Part shown: piece after piece, positions 51,949 through 60,611 of the stretch
Position numbering within the stretch: position 1 is the stretch's first letter
Layout of the letters: each line of letters starts with the position of its first letter
NCBI RefSeq assembly: GCF_019972155.1
Contig: NZ_BOVL01000019.1
Coordinates: forward strand, 103,466 to 167,465
Origin: Bradyrhizobium sp. RD5-C2
GTDB taxonomy: Bacteria; Pseudomonadota; Alphaproteobacteria; Rhizobiales; Xanthobacteraceae
Direction of reading: 5' to 3'
Length of the DNA stretch: 64,000 nt
The notes under the pieces: generated by a model
What the model was told of the DNA's origin: nothing
The model's database searches: none
What the model saw: the letters and a program-made list of their open reading frames with translations, nothing else
Program-made: the position numbers and the translations under genes

Positions 51949-53274
51949 CTACTTCCCGACGCAGAACTCGCGGAAGATGACGTCCAGGATGTCTTCGACA
52001 TCGACCCGGCCAAGCAGACGGCCGAGTGAGGTGGCCGCCCTGCGAAGTTCCTCGGCGGCAAGTTCCTCGCCCTGCCCGACCACGTCGATGCTGCGCCGAA
52101 GAGATCCGACGGTCTCCTCAAGCAACCCCCGCTGCCGCGTCCGGCTGATCAGACCGCCCTCGCTGGTCGCGAAATAGTCGTGGGCGAAGCCGACCAGCGC
52201 GGCAATCAGCTCAGAGAGGCCGTCACCGCGGGCCGCTGAGATCCGGAACTCAGGGTAGCTGCCTCCCTCACCCGGCGGAGTCCTCACCAGATCGATCTTG
52301 TTCCGCACCAGCCAGGTCGGCGTCGTTCCGCCATGCCCGACCTTCGCGCCGCGGCTGTCGGCCAGCCACAATACGAGGTCGGCTTCCGCAGCGCGGGCCC
52401 GGGCGCGGCGAACACCCTCCTGCTCCACCGGGTCGTCGGTCTCGCGGATCCCGGCGGTGTCGATGACCGTGACGGGATAGCCGTCGAGGTCGAGCTGCAC
52501 CTCAATCACGTCGCGGGTGGTGCCGGCATGCGGCGAGACGATTGCGACCTCGCGCTTGGCAAGCTGATTGATCAGGGTCGATTTGCCGACATTCGGCGGA
52601 CCTGCGATCGCGACCACCAGGCCGTCGCGCAGCCGCTCACTTTGCCCCTGCCCCGCTAGGACTTGCCTGATCTCATCGTGCAACGCCCGGATCTTCCCGA
52701 GCGCCGGCGCGATCAGCTCCGCCGGCACATCGCCTTCATCCGAGAAATCGATGCCGGCCTCGATCAGCGCCGACGCTGCGATGATCCGCTCCCGCCAGTC
52801 GCGCGCGCGATCGCCGAGCAATCCCTTGAGCTGGCGCAGCGCCTGGCGCCGTTGGCGGTCGGTGTCGGCGTGAATCAGGTCGTCGAGGCCCTCGGCCTCG
52901 GTCAGGTCGAGCTTGCCGTTCTCGAATGCCCGCCGCGTGAACTCGCCCGGCTCGGCCGGCCGCACATTCTCGAACGCGGCAATGGCATCGAACATCGCCG
53001 CCAACACCGCACGCCCGCCATGGACATGAAATTCGGCGACGTCCTCACCGGTCGCACTGGCCGGGCCCGGGAACCACAATACGACCGCGTCATCGATCGG
53101 TTGATGGTTCGAATCGTGGAGCAGCGCGCGGGTCGCCATTCGTGGAACCGGGGTCTTGCACGCCAGTCCAGCAATGACCGACTCGGCCATTGGGCCAGAC
53201 AGCCTGACAATGGCGATCGCGCTGGGCGGCCGCCCGGAGGATAATGCGAAGATGGTCTGGTCGCGCGGATGCAT
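51949..53274 (-). CDS. mnmE: tRNA modification GTPase MnmE (TrmE)
   Basis: 441 residues. The N-terminal THF-binding domain has TIFALSSGRPPSAIAIVRLSG and RPAEPGEFTRRAFENGKLDLTEAEGL. The GTPase domain has G1 AGPPNVGKST, G3 DTAGIRE and G4 RNKIDL. The C-terminal FCVGK is the conserved CxGK ending. It pairs with MnmG for tRNA wobble modification. The gene leads the mnmE-mnmG-rsmG-parA-parB cluster. Confidence 0.97.
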   Translation of the reverse strand: MHPRDQTIFALSSGRPPSAIAIVRLSGPMAESVIAGLACKTPVPRMATRALLHDSNHQPIDDAVVLWFPGPASATGEDVAEFHVHGGRAVLAAMFDAIAAFENVRPAEPGEFTRRAFENGKLDLTEAEGLDDLIHADTDRQRRQALRQLKGLLGDRARDWRERIIAASALIEAGIDFSDEGDVPAELIAPALGKIRALHDEIRQVLAGQGQSERLRDGLVVAIAGPPNVGKSTLINQLAKREVAIVSPHAGTTRDVIEVQLDLDGYPVTVIDTAGIRETDDPVEQEGVRRARARAAEADLVLWLADSRGAKVGHGGTTPTWLVRNKIDLVRTPPGEGGSYPEFRISAARGDGLSELIAALVGFAHDYFATSEGGLISRTRQRGLLEETVGSLRRSIDVVGQGEELAAEELRRAATSLGRLLGRVDVEDILDVIFREFCVGK

Positions 53275-53578
53275 CGCCTATTTTTTCTTCCAGCAAATCG
53301 GCAAAGGCAATGCCGCTTCCATTTCGCACGTCATGCCGCAATATGCTGCAACGCAGTATAACCAAATCTGGTTGCGGCAACCGCGCAGCAATTTTGCTGC
53401 ACTCCCGCCGACCAGACCACAACCTCTACGGTACAAAGATAAATTCTATCAGATAGTTATGTGAATATTCGGTGAGCCGAACCAGCCCAAATCATGCTGC
53501 GCTATGCTGCAGCAACTCCGCAGCATGAAAAAAGGCGCCCCGTTTGTGCGGAGCGCCCTGTTCCTTTCGGCCGTGGCC
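53275..53578. other. 304-bp gap with nested palindromes between mnmE and rho
   Basis: No gene is seen. It holds several inverted repeats built on TGCTGC/GCAGCA: GGTTGCGGCAACC (53370-53382), GCAGCAA and TTGCTGC arms (53385-53400), and a 35-nt hairpin with CATGCTGCG and CGCAGCATG arms (53493-53527) enclosing the perfect TGCTGCAGCA. The rho terminator follows at 53528-53557. The mnmE promoter must lie within. Confidence 0.5.
53528..53557 (-). terminator. Intrinsic terminator of rho
   Basis: On the minus strand GGCGCTCCGC and GGGGCGCC pair (one mismatch) and are followed by TTTTTT (53533-53528). It lies 22 bp past the rho stop. Confidence 0.85.
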
Positions 53579-54844
53579 TCAGGTGTTCATGGAATCGAAG
53601 AATTCCGAATTGCTCTTCGTGTTCCGGAGCTTGTCGAGCAGGAAGTCGATCGCGTCCATGGTGCCCATCGGATTGAGGATGCGGCGCAGGACGTACATCT
53701 TCTTCAGTACCTGCGGGTCGGTGATGAGCTCTTCCTTACGGGTGCCGGAGCGGGCGATATCGATCGCCGGGAAGGTCCGCTTGTCCGAGACCTTGCGGTC
53801 GAGGATCAGTTCGGAGTTACCGGTGCCCTTGAACTCTTCGAAGATGACTTCGTCCATGCGGCTGCCGGTATCGACCAGCGCGGTCGCGATGATGGTCAGC
53901 GAACCGCCCTCCTCGATGTTGCGCGCGGCACCGAAGAAGCGCTTCGGGCGCTGCAGGGCGTTGGCGTCGACACCGCCGGTCAGCACCTTGCCGGATGACG
54001 GCACCACGGTGTTGTAGGCGCGGCCGAGGCGGGTGATCGAATCGAGCAGGATCACGACGTCGCGGCCGTGCTCGACGAGACGCTTGGCCTTCTCGATCAC
54101 CATCTCGGCGACCTGGACGTGACGCACGGCGGGTTCGTCGAAGGTCGACGACACCACCTCGCCCTTCACCGAACGCTGCATGTCGGTGACTTCTTCCGGA
54201 CGTTCGTCGATCAGAAGCACGATCAGGTAGCAGTCGGGATGATTGGCGGTGATGGAGTGCGCGATGTTCTGCATCAGCACCGTCTTGCCGGTGCGCGGCG
54301 GCGCCACGATCAGCGCGCGCTGGCCCTTGCCGATCGGCGCGACGATGTCGATCACGCGGGCTGAGAGATCCTTCTTGGTCGAATCCTCAAGCTCCATGCG
54401 GAAACGCTGATTGGGAAACAGCGGCGTGAGGTTGTCGAAATTGACCTTGTGCTTGGCCTTTTCGGGATCCTCGAAATTGAGCGTATTGACCTTCAGCAAC
54501 GCGAAGTAGCGTTCGCCTTCCTTCGGGCTGCGGATATGTCCTTCGATGGTATCGCCGGTGCGCAGGCCGAAGCGGCGGATTTGCGAGGGCGAGACGTAGA
54601 TGTCGTCGGGACCGGGCAGGTAGTTCGCGTCGGGCGAACGAAGGAATCCGAATCCGTCGGACAGCACCTCCACGACGCCCTCACCGACAATGTCGGTCTC
54701 GGCGGCCGCGAGGTTCTTGAGAATTGCGAACATCAGCTCCTGCTTGCGCATGGTGCTGGCATTCTCGACCCCGTTCTCTTCCGCGAACGAGACGAGCTCG
54801 GCCGGCGTTTTCGATTTGAGGTCCTGGAGCTTGATTTCCCGCAT
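53579..54844 (-). CDS. rho: Transcription termination factor Rho
   Basis: 421 residues, standard length. N-terminal helical part and the cold-shock-like RNA-binding domain (DGFGFLRSPDANYLPGPDDIYVSPSQIRRFGLRTGD) precede the ATPase with Walker A APPRTGKT, Walker B VVILLDSITRLGRAYN, and the Q/R loops. It is an RNA-dependent hexameric helicase that ends transcripts. It has its own downstream terminator and sits about 1.1 kb from the oriC candidate. Confidence 0.97.
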   Translation of the reverse strand: MREIKLQDLKSKTPAELVSFAEENGVENASTMRKQELMFAILKNLAAAETDIVGEGVVEVLSDGFGFLRSPDANYLPGPDDIYVSPSQIRRFGLRTGDTIEGHIRSPKEGERYFALLKVNTLNFEDPEKAKHKVNFDNLTPLFPNQRFRMELEDSTKKDLSARVIDIVAPIGKGQRALIVAPPRTGKTVLMQNIAHSITANHPDCYLIVLLIDERPEEVTDMQRSVKGEVVSSTFDEPAVRHVQVAEMVIEKAKRLVEHGRDVVILLDSITRLGRAYNTVVPSSGKVLTGGVDANALQRPKRFFGAARNIEEGGSLTIIATALVDTGSRMDEVIFEEFKGTGNSELILDRKVSDKRTFPAIDIARSGTRKEELITDPQVLKKMYVLRRILNPMGTMDAIDFLLDKLRNTKSNSEFFDSMNT

Positions 54845-55095
54845 GGGGGTCGTCCTGTGAGGAAGTAAGTAGGGAAGGGGTGCGAGGTGGCTTGGAAAAA
54901 GCGGACGCCAAAGGAAGGTCCGCAGGTCTCAGCCAGGAAAGTGCCGTTTGGGCTTTCAAACCTGATGCGGCGCCGGCCCGAAAAGAACCGAAACGCGACC
55001 ACATCCGCCTGCGTGGGGTGGGATAAACCCTATATAGAAAATCGATTCGTTCTTCGCAAGAAGGACTGAAGCATGCGTCCTAGGCATCGCGATGT

Positions 55096-55521
55096 CTAGA
55101 ACGGCTTCACGACCACCACGATCACGATCAGGATCATCAGGAGCGTCGGCACCTCATTGATAATGCGATAGAATTTCTGGGTGCGCTGATTCCGGTCGGC
55201 GGCGAAATCCTTCACGCAGCGGGACAAAAAGCCGTGGATACCCGACATGATCAGCACCAGCGTAAATTTGACGTGAAACCAGCCCGATAGGTACCAGTGT
55301 CCTGCCCAGGCCAGATAAAGCCCGGCAAGCCAGGTCACGATCATCGCGGGGTTGATGATCGCCCTCAAAAGCCGCCGCTCCATGACCTTGAAGGTCTCGG
55401 ACTGCTTCGAACCGATCTCGGCCTCGCAATGATAGACGAACAGCCGCGGCAGATAGAGCATGCCCGCCATCCAGGAGATCACGGCAACGATGTGCAGGGC
55501 CTTGATCCAGTCGTACAACAT
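55096..55521 (-). CDS. hemJ: Protoporphyrinogen IX oxidase HemJ
   Basis: 141 residues, four membrane helices. ALHIVAVISWMAGMLYLPRLFVYH is the signature opening with the conserved His and Arg; NEVPTLLMILIVI ends the protein. HemJ oxidises protoporphyrinogen IX in the heme pathway. hemE and hemH, which often neighbour it near the origin, are not in the window. It is the last gene before the 446-bp candidate origin, reading away from it. Confidence 0.92.
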   Translation of the reverse strand: MLYDWIKALHIVAVISWMAGMLYLPRLFVYHCEAEIGSKQSETFKVMERRLLRAIINPAMIVTWLAGLYLAWAGHWYLSGWFHVKFTLVLIMSGIHGFLSRCVKDFAADRNQRTQKFYRIINEVPTLLMILIVIVVVVKPF

Positions 55522-55967
55522 CGCGGTGATGCCTTTCAGGGAGCAGCTCGGGCGCTCTCAGCGTTGCGCGCCAAGCTCTGCTTGCGAGGGACCGATACAT
55601 ATCCGCTCACACGGCTCTCCTAAACTTAATTAAGTTTAGAATCTAAGGTTTGAGTCTAAGTGACAGTGAATTTGACTCATGCAAGACGATCCAGCCGTTC
55701 TTGCAGGCTTGTTCACATCCCTCAACATTTCCGCCAGCGAGCGCGAATATTCGGAATCTATCGCTTAACTCAATCGGTTGCGGACGTATGTGGGCAGCTT
55801 ATCAAGAGACAAATCCACACCGATTCACTATCATCCGTCCGATGACGTCGACTTATCCTTTTCGGCAGTGCTGTGCAGAAGATGACGAGATATACAGGGA
55901 CCTGGCGGCGGACCCGGATTCTTCTCCTCGACCTCCACAGGGATTCACAGGATAGACAGGGGCTCCG
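55522..55967. other. Candidate chromosome replication origin (oriC)
   Basis: A 446-bp gene-free stretch between hemJ and ppsR, which are transcribed outward on each side. It includes a perfect 20-bp A/T palindrome (55620-55639), seven GANTC sites in 308 bp (55639, 55652, 55674, 55754, 55822, 55917, 55942), and near-consensus DnaA boxes: TTGTTCACA at 55709, TTCTGCACA on the minus strand at 55872-55880, AAATCCACA at 55811, GGATTCACA at 55941. The A/T-rich section is near 55615-55680. Caulobacter and Sinorhizobium origins lie in the same gene neighbourhood. The role is inferred. Confidence 0.65.
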
Positions 55968-56804
55968 GTGCCGACGACCTCCAATTATTTCCACCTGCAT
56001 CTGGTGTCTGATTCGACCGGCGAGACGCTGATCACCGTGGCGCGCGCGGTCGCCGCGCAGTACGCCAACGTGACCGCGGTCGAGCATGTCTATCCTTTGG
56101 TGCGCAGCCAGAAGCAGCTCGATCGCGTGCTCGACGAGATCGAGGAATCGCCCGGCATTGTCCTGTTCACGCTGCTCGAGAAGGATCTGGTCGGTCGGCT
56201 CGAGGGCAAGTGCAAGGAAATCAACGTGCCGAGCCTGTCGATCATCGGGCCGGTGATGCAGCTGTTCGAGGCGTATCTGGGTGCCGCGACGACCGGACGC
56301 GTCGGTGCGCAGCATGTGCTGAACGCAGAATATTTCAGCCGGATCGACGCGCTGAACTACACGATGATCCATGACGACGGTCAGCATGTCGAAGGCCTTG
56401 AGGATGCCGACGTCGTCCTGGTCGGCGTGTCCCGCACATCGAAGACCCCGACCTCGATCTATCTCGCCAACCGCGGCATTAGAACTGCAAATGTGCCGCT
56501 GGTGCCGGGCATCCCGTTGCCGCACCAGCTCGAGACCCTGAAGAAGCCGTTGGTGGTCAGCCTGCATGCGACGCCGGAGCGCCTGATCCAGGTCCGGCAG
56601 AACCGCCTGCTCACGATGGGCGATCGCGACAACGACACCTACATCGACAAGCAGGCAGTGGCCGACGAAGTCGCATTTGCGCGGCGCCTGAGCGCGAAAT
56701 TCAACTGGGCATTGCTCGACGTGACGCGCCGCTCGATCGAGGAGACGGCGGCTGCGATCATGAAGCTCTATAACGACCGACAGCGCGCGCGGCCGTCGGA
56801 GTAG
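55968..56804 (+). CDS. Pyruvate, phosphate dikinase regulatory protein family (PPSR, DUF299)
   Basis: 278 residues from a GTG at 55968. The P-loop-like GVSRTSKTPTSIYLANRG and the opening LHLVSDSTGETL are the DUF299 signature. Members are bifunctional kinase/phosphorylases that switch PEP synthase or pyruvate phosphate dikinase on and off. The gene is directly beside the candidate origin, its position in many alphaproteobacteria. Followed 10 bp later by maf. Confidence 0.93.
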   Translation: MPTTSNYFHLHLVSDSTGETLITVARAVAAQYANVTAVEHVYPLVRSQKQLDRVLDEIEESPGIVLFTLLEKDLVGRLEGKCKEINVPSLSIIGPVMQLFEAYLGAATTGRVGAQHVLNAEYFSRIDALNYTMIHDDGQHVEGLEDADVVLVGVSRTSKTPTSIYLANRGIRTANVPLVPGIPLPHQLETLKKPLVVSLHATPERLIQVRQNRLLTMGDRDNDTYIDKQAVADEVAFARRLSAKFNWALLDVTRRSIEETAAAIMKLYNDRQRARPSE

Positions 56805-56814
56805 CGGCCAAATC

Positions 56815-57423
56815 ATGAGCATCTGGCGTGGCCCGCAGAAGCTGATCCTTGCGTCGCAAAGCCGTGCGCGAAGGATGTTGCTTGAAAACGCCGGGCTCGA
56901 ATTCGAGGCGCTGCCGGCCGATATCGATGAGCGCGCCGTGCAGAAGAACTCCGGCCTTTCGGCACCGGGCGAGATCGCCTCGCTCCTGGCGCGCGAGAAG
57001 GCGCTGTTCATATCGCGGCAGAAGCCGGGTCAATATGTTGTCGGCGCCGACCAGACGCTGGCACTGGGGCAGCGGATGTTCAGCAAGCCGGCCGGCCGTG
57101 CGCAGGCTGCCGAGCAGCTCGGCCTGCTCGCCGGACAGACGCACGCGCTGCATTCGGCCGTCTCGGTCGCGCGCGACGGGAAAGTTCTGTTCGACGATGT
57201 GAGCGTGGCCCGGATGACGATGCGGCGGCTTGCTGCCGGCGAGATAGAAGCCTATCTCGACCAGGCCGGGGAGGCTGTGACGACCAGCGTCGGCGCCTAC
57301 CAGCTCGAGGGTCTCGGCGTGCATCTGTTCGAGCGGATCGAAGGCGACCATTTCACCATCCTCGGCCTGCCGCTATTGTCGCTGCTCGCATTCCTGCGCC
57401 GCGAAAGGCTGCTCGCGGTGTGA
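56815..57423 (+). CDS. maf: Maf-like nucleotide pyrophosphatase
   Basis: 202 residues. LILASQSRARRMLLENAGLEFEA, DERA, VVGADQTL and SVGAYQLEGLG are conserved Maf motifs. Maf proteins hydrolyse dTTP/UTP or modified nucleotides and limit mutagenesis or cell division. The order ppsR-maf-(aroE)-coaE-dnaQ is usual, but aroE is absent here: coaE begins 36 bp later. Confidence 0.92.
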   Translation: MSIWRGPQKLILASQSRARRMLLENAGLEFEALPADIDERAVQKNSGLSAPGEIASLLAREKALFISRQKPGQYVVGADQTLALGQRMFSKPAGRAQAAEQLGLLAGQTHALHSAVSVARDGKVLFDDVSVARMTMRRLAAGEIEAYLDQAGEAVTTSVGAYQLEGLGVHLFERIEGDHFTILGLPLLSLLAFLRRERLLAV

Positions 57424-57459
57424 GATGCCGAGACATGGCGACGGAGAGATGCTGAACCG

Positions 57460-58059
57460 ATGTTGATTTTGGGACTCACCGGCTCGATCGGGATGGGGAA
57501 ATCCACCACGGCCAAACTCTTCATGGAGGCCGGTGTGCCGGTGTACGACGCCGATGCGGCCGTGCATCAGCTCTACGAAGGCGAAGCGGTCCCTGCGATC
57601 GAGGCCGCCTTTCCCGGCACCACCGCGGACGGCAAAGTCGACCGCGCAAAACTCTCGTCACGCGTGGTGCATGACCCCGCGGCGATGCGGCAGCTCGAAC
57701 AGATCGTGCATCCGATGCTTGGCGCGTCGCGGCAGAGATTCTTTGCCGATGCGGAAGCCGCCCGCGCGCCGATTGTCGTCGTCGACGTGCCGCTGCTGTA
57801 TGAGACCGGCGGTGAGAAGCGCGTCGATGCCGTCGTCGTGGTCACAACCACGCCGGAACTGCAGCGCGAGCGCGTGCTGGCGCGGGGCACCATGGATGCG
57901 GCCAAGCTCGACGCCATCATCGCCAAGCAGATGCCGGACGCTGAGAAGCGCAAGCGCGCGGATTTCATCGTGGATACCTCGCACGGACTTGATCCGGTGC
58001 GGGCGCGGATCCGCGACATTCTGGCCGAGGTTGCTAAGATGTCGGAGCGGCGAACCTGA
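57460..58059 (+). CDS. coaE: Dephospho-CoA kinase
   Basis: 199 residues. The P-loop LGLTGSIGMGKSTT and the conserved VYDADAAVHQLY and VVDVPLLYETG motifs mark CoaE, the last CoA biosynthesis step, phosphorylating dephospho-CoA at the 3' ribose hydroxyl. GGAGAG precedes the ATG. dnaQ follows after 31 bp. Confidence 0.95.
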   Translation: MLILGLTGSIGMGKSTTAKLFMEAGVPVYDADAAVHQLYEGEAVPAIEAAFPGTTADGKVDRAKLSSRVVHDPAAMRQLEQIVHPMLGASRQRFFADAEAARAPIVVVDVPLLYETGGEKRVDAVVVVTTTPELQRERVLARGTMDAAKLDAIIAKQMPDAEKRKRADFIVDTSHGLDPVRARIRDILAEVAKMSERRT

Positions 58060-58090
58060 TTCGCGCCGCTTTTCCGGATTCCCTCACGTC

Positions 58091-58813
58091 ATGCGCGAAA
58101 TCGTTCTCGATACCGAAACCACTGGCCTCGATCCGCTGCGCGGCGACCGGCTGGTCGAGATCGGCTGCGTCGAGATCTTCAACCGCATGCCGACCGGACA
58201 GACCTACCACGTCTACATCAATCCCGAACGCGACATGCCCGCTGAAGCGTTCAACGTGCACGGACTGTCGACCGAATTCCTGGCCTCCAAGCCGCTGTTC
58301 AATGAGGTGGTGGACGAGTTCCTGGCCTTCATCGGCGATACGCCGCTGGTGATCCATAACGCCTCGTTCGACATCAGCTTCATCAACGCCGAGCTCGACC
58401 GCATCAAGCGGAAGGCGATTCCGAAGGACCGGCTGGTCGATACGCTGCTGCTGGCGCGACGCAAGCATCCCGGGGTGTCGAACCGGCTCGACGATCTCTG
58501 CTCGCGGTATCAGATCGACAATTCCCGCCGCACCAAGCACGGCGCTCTGCTCGATGCCGAGCTGCTGGCCGAGGTCTATATCGACCTGATCGGGGCGCGG
58601 CAGTCGCAGCTCATCCTGGCGTCGGAAAATTCGGATGCGCGCAGCGGAAGCCATGGCGATACGCCGCGGCGGCAGCGCGAGACGGCGCTGGTTGCACGGG
58701 TCAGCGAGGCGGATCGCGAAGCCCACCGGGCCTTCGTCGCGACGCTCGGCGACAAGCCGATCTGGAACGACTATTTGCCGCCGCCAACGCCCGCTGCAGC
58801 ACCGGCGGCTTGA
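58091..58813 (+). CDS. dnaQ: DNA polymerase III epsilon subunit (3'-5' exonuclease)
   Basis: 240 residues from the ATG at 58091. Exonuclease motifs: ExoI LDTETTGLD, ExoII HNASFDISF, ExoIII HGALLDAELLAEVY. The C-terminal tail carries the polymerase-binding region. It proofreads replication. The gene ends the ppsR-maf-coaE-dnaQ run. Confidence 0.96.
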   Translation: MREIVLDTETTGLDPLRGDRLVEIGCVEIFNRMPTGQTYHVYINPERDMPAEAFNVHGLSTEFLASKPLFNEVVDEFLAFIGDTPLVIHNASFDISFINAELDRIKRKAIPKDRLVDTLLLARRKHPGVSNRLDDLCSRYQIDNSRRTKHGALLDAELLAEVYIDLIGARQSQLILASENSDARSGSHGDTPRRQRETALVARVSEADREAHRAFVATLGDKPIWNDYLPPPTPAAAPAA

Positions 58814-58835
58814 TTCACGATTGCGATGTTTCCCC

Positions 58836-58967
58836 CGTCACCCCCGCGCAAAGGCTTTGCCTTTGTCGCTGGAGGAGCCGCGAAGCGGCGTCTCGAAGGA
58901 TGAACGGACCGGCCGGTGGCCCGCCGATCCTTCGAGACGCCCGCAAGTGCGGGCTCCTCAGGATGAC
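58836..58967. repeat. REP-type palindromic repeat between dnaQ and secB
   Basis: CGTCACCCCC at the left and CAGGATGACG at the right form the outer ends. Inner GAGGAGCCGC and GCGGGCTCCTC, and TCGAAGGAT and ATCCTTCGA, pair. Same family as 36784-36884, here between convergent genes. Confidence 0.75.
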
Positions 58968-58998
58968 GGGTTAGGCTTCGGTATTCTCTAGCTCTAGC

Positions 58999-59487
58999 TC
59001 AGCTCGGCTTGACGCCGGAGGCGGCCTGGGCGGCGGCCTGCCGCTCCATGTTCTGGCGGTAGAGGCCGACGAAATCGACCGGGTCGAGCAGCAGGGGCGG
59101 GAAGCCGCCGTCGCGGACCGAGGTCGCGACGATCTCGCGCGCGAACGGGAACAGCAGCCGCGGGCACTCGATCATGACCAGCGGATGCAGATTCTCCTTC
59201 GGCACGTTCACGATCCGGAAGACGCCGGCATAGGCGAGATCGAAGCTGAACATCACCTTGCCCGCGGTCTCGGCCTTGCCCTCGATGGAGAGGACCACCT
59301 CGTACTCGTTTTCCGACAGGTTGTTGGCGCCAACGTTGATCTGGATGTTGATCGCGGGCTGCTGTTGCTGCTGGCCGAGCGAGGTCGGCGCATTCGGGTT
59401 CTCGAACGACAGGTCCTTGGTGTACTGCGCCAGTACGTTGAGCTGGGGAGCGGGCTGTTCGACGGGGGCGCCGTTGCCATTGGTCAT
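58999..59487 (-). CDS. secB: Protein-export chaperone SecB
   Basis: 162 residues from the ATG at 59487 (AGGAG upstream); the frame is open upstream without a start signal. LAQYTKDLSFENPNAP, NLSENEYEVVLSIEGKA and IECPRLLFPFAREIVATSVRDGGFPPLLLDPVDF are SecB signatures. A GQQQQQ run at about 38-43 is common in this lineage. It keeps preproteins unfolded and brings them to SecA. Confidence 0.96.
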   Translation of the reverse strand: MTNGNGAPVEQPAPQLNVLAQYTKDLSFENPNAPTSLGQQQQQPAINIQINVGANNLSENEYEVVLSIEGKAETAGKVMFSFDLAYAGVFRIVNVPKENLHPLVMIECPRLLFPFAREIVATSVRDGGFPPLLLDPVDFVGLYRQNMERQAAAQAASGVKPS

Positions 59488-59906
59488 GGAAATGTCTCCT
59501 GGAGCGGCGCTCGGGACTGGGTGTCCGACGGCACGCGTTAAGGTTTGGAAATGCCGATGCCGGCGAGTGGCTATCATAGCCCCGGCTTGGTCCACAAGGA
59601 CGACGAGCGCGTGCGGGCCGGCGGCCCTGCGGCCAAATCGCCGGCATCGGGGCAGCGAGCGCAACTCCGCCCAATCCTTTAACGGCTTCCTAAATTATTG
59701 AAGATACGCGATTTCCGGGAAGGAACGGGTTTCCCCCCGGGGTCAAAACGCGCTACACTTGCCCGTGCCAAAAAGCGCCATTGGCCGGGCATAGTTTCGT
59801 GCCTACATGCTGCGGACTCAATCGGTGATGTAATCTCTGCCGTTCCCGACCGGGAACGCTTTGATGCCCGGCCCGTTGCCGGCAGAGACCAGAAAGCGAA
59901 CTCGAC
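59488..59906. other. 419-bp divergent region between secB and the Tim44-like gene
   Basis: No gene is supported. It must contain both divergent promoters; a G/C palindrome TTCCCGGGAA-like stretch is not perfect. Nothing else of note was seen. Confidence 0.4.
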
Positions 59907-60611
59907 GTGGATATCTACACCATCATCTTCCTGGCGCTGGCCGTATTTATCTTCCTGCGTCTGCGCAGCGTTCTCGGACAGCGCACGGGAAGCGAGCGGC
60001 CGCCGTATGATCGCGCAGCACCCAACGTCCTGCAGCGCGGCCAGGATAACAACGTCGTGCCGATCCCGGGATCGGTGATCGATCAGCCGGCCCCGGCCGC
60101 GCCCGCCGAACCGGTCGAGCCCACGGAACGCTGGAAGGGCATCGCAGAGCCCGGCACGCCGCTGGCGCAGGGTCTCGACGCGGTTGTCGCCCAGGATTCC
60201 TCGTTCGACCCGCGGCATTTCCTCTCAGGCGCCCGCTCGGCCTATGAAATGATCGTGCTGGCCTTCGCCAACGGCGATCGCCGCGCGCTGCGCGACCTGC
60301 TGTCGGCCGAGGTCTATGAAAGCTTCGAGGCCGCGATCAAGGATCGCGAGAAGCATGAGCAGAAGACCGAGACGCGGTTCGTGTCGATCGACAAGGCCGA
60401 GATCGTCAGTGCGGAGACGCGCGATCGCTCGACCCAGCTCACCGTCCGCTTCGTGTCGCAGATGATCTCGGTCACGCGCGACAAGGCGGGAACCATCGTC
60501 GACGGCAGCCCGGACAAGGTCGCCGACATCACCGACATCTGGACATTCGCCCGCGACTCGACTTCCCGCGATCCGAATTGGAAGCTGGTTGGAACTGGAA
60601 GCGCTCACTAA
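59907..60611 (+). CDS. Tim44-like domain membrane protein (TimA family)
   Basis: 234 residues from a GTG at 59907. An N-terminal membrane helix (IYTIIFLALAVFIFLRLRSVLG) is followed by a Pro/Ala-rich spacer and a Tim44 domain (FDPRHFLSGARSAYEMIVLAFANGDRRALRDLLSAEVYESFEAAI). The mitochondrial relative is the matrix Hsp70 anchor; alphaproteobacterial TimA is its ancestral type. Role likely in inner-membrane protein handling. It overlaps mltA by 23 bp. Confidence 0.9.
   Translation: MDIYTIIFLALAVFIFLRLRSVLGQRTGSERPPYDRAAPNVLQRGQDNNVVPIPGSVIDQPAPAAPAEPVEPTERWKGIAEPGTPLAQGLDAVVAQDSSFDPRHFLSGARSAYEMIVLAFANGDRRALRDLLSAEVYESFEAAIKDREKHEQKTETRFVSIDKAEIVSAETRDRSTQLTVRFVSQMISVTRDKAGTIVDGSPDKVADITDIWTFARDSTSRDPNWKLVGTGSAH

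Noticed and set aside
55615..55800. CtrA binding sites (TTAA-N7-TTAA) in the origin candidate
   Set aside because: Single TTAA halves occur, but no pair with the right spacing was found.
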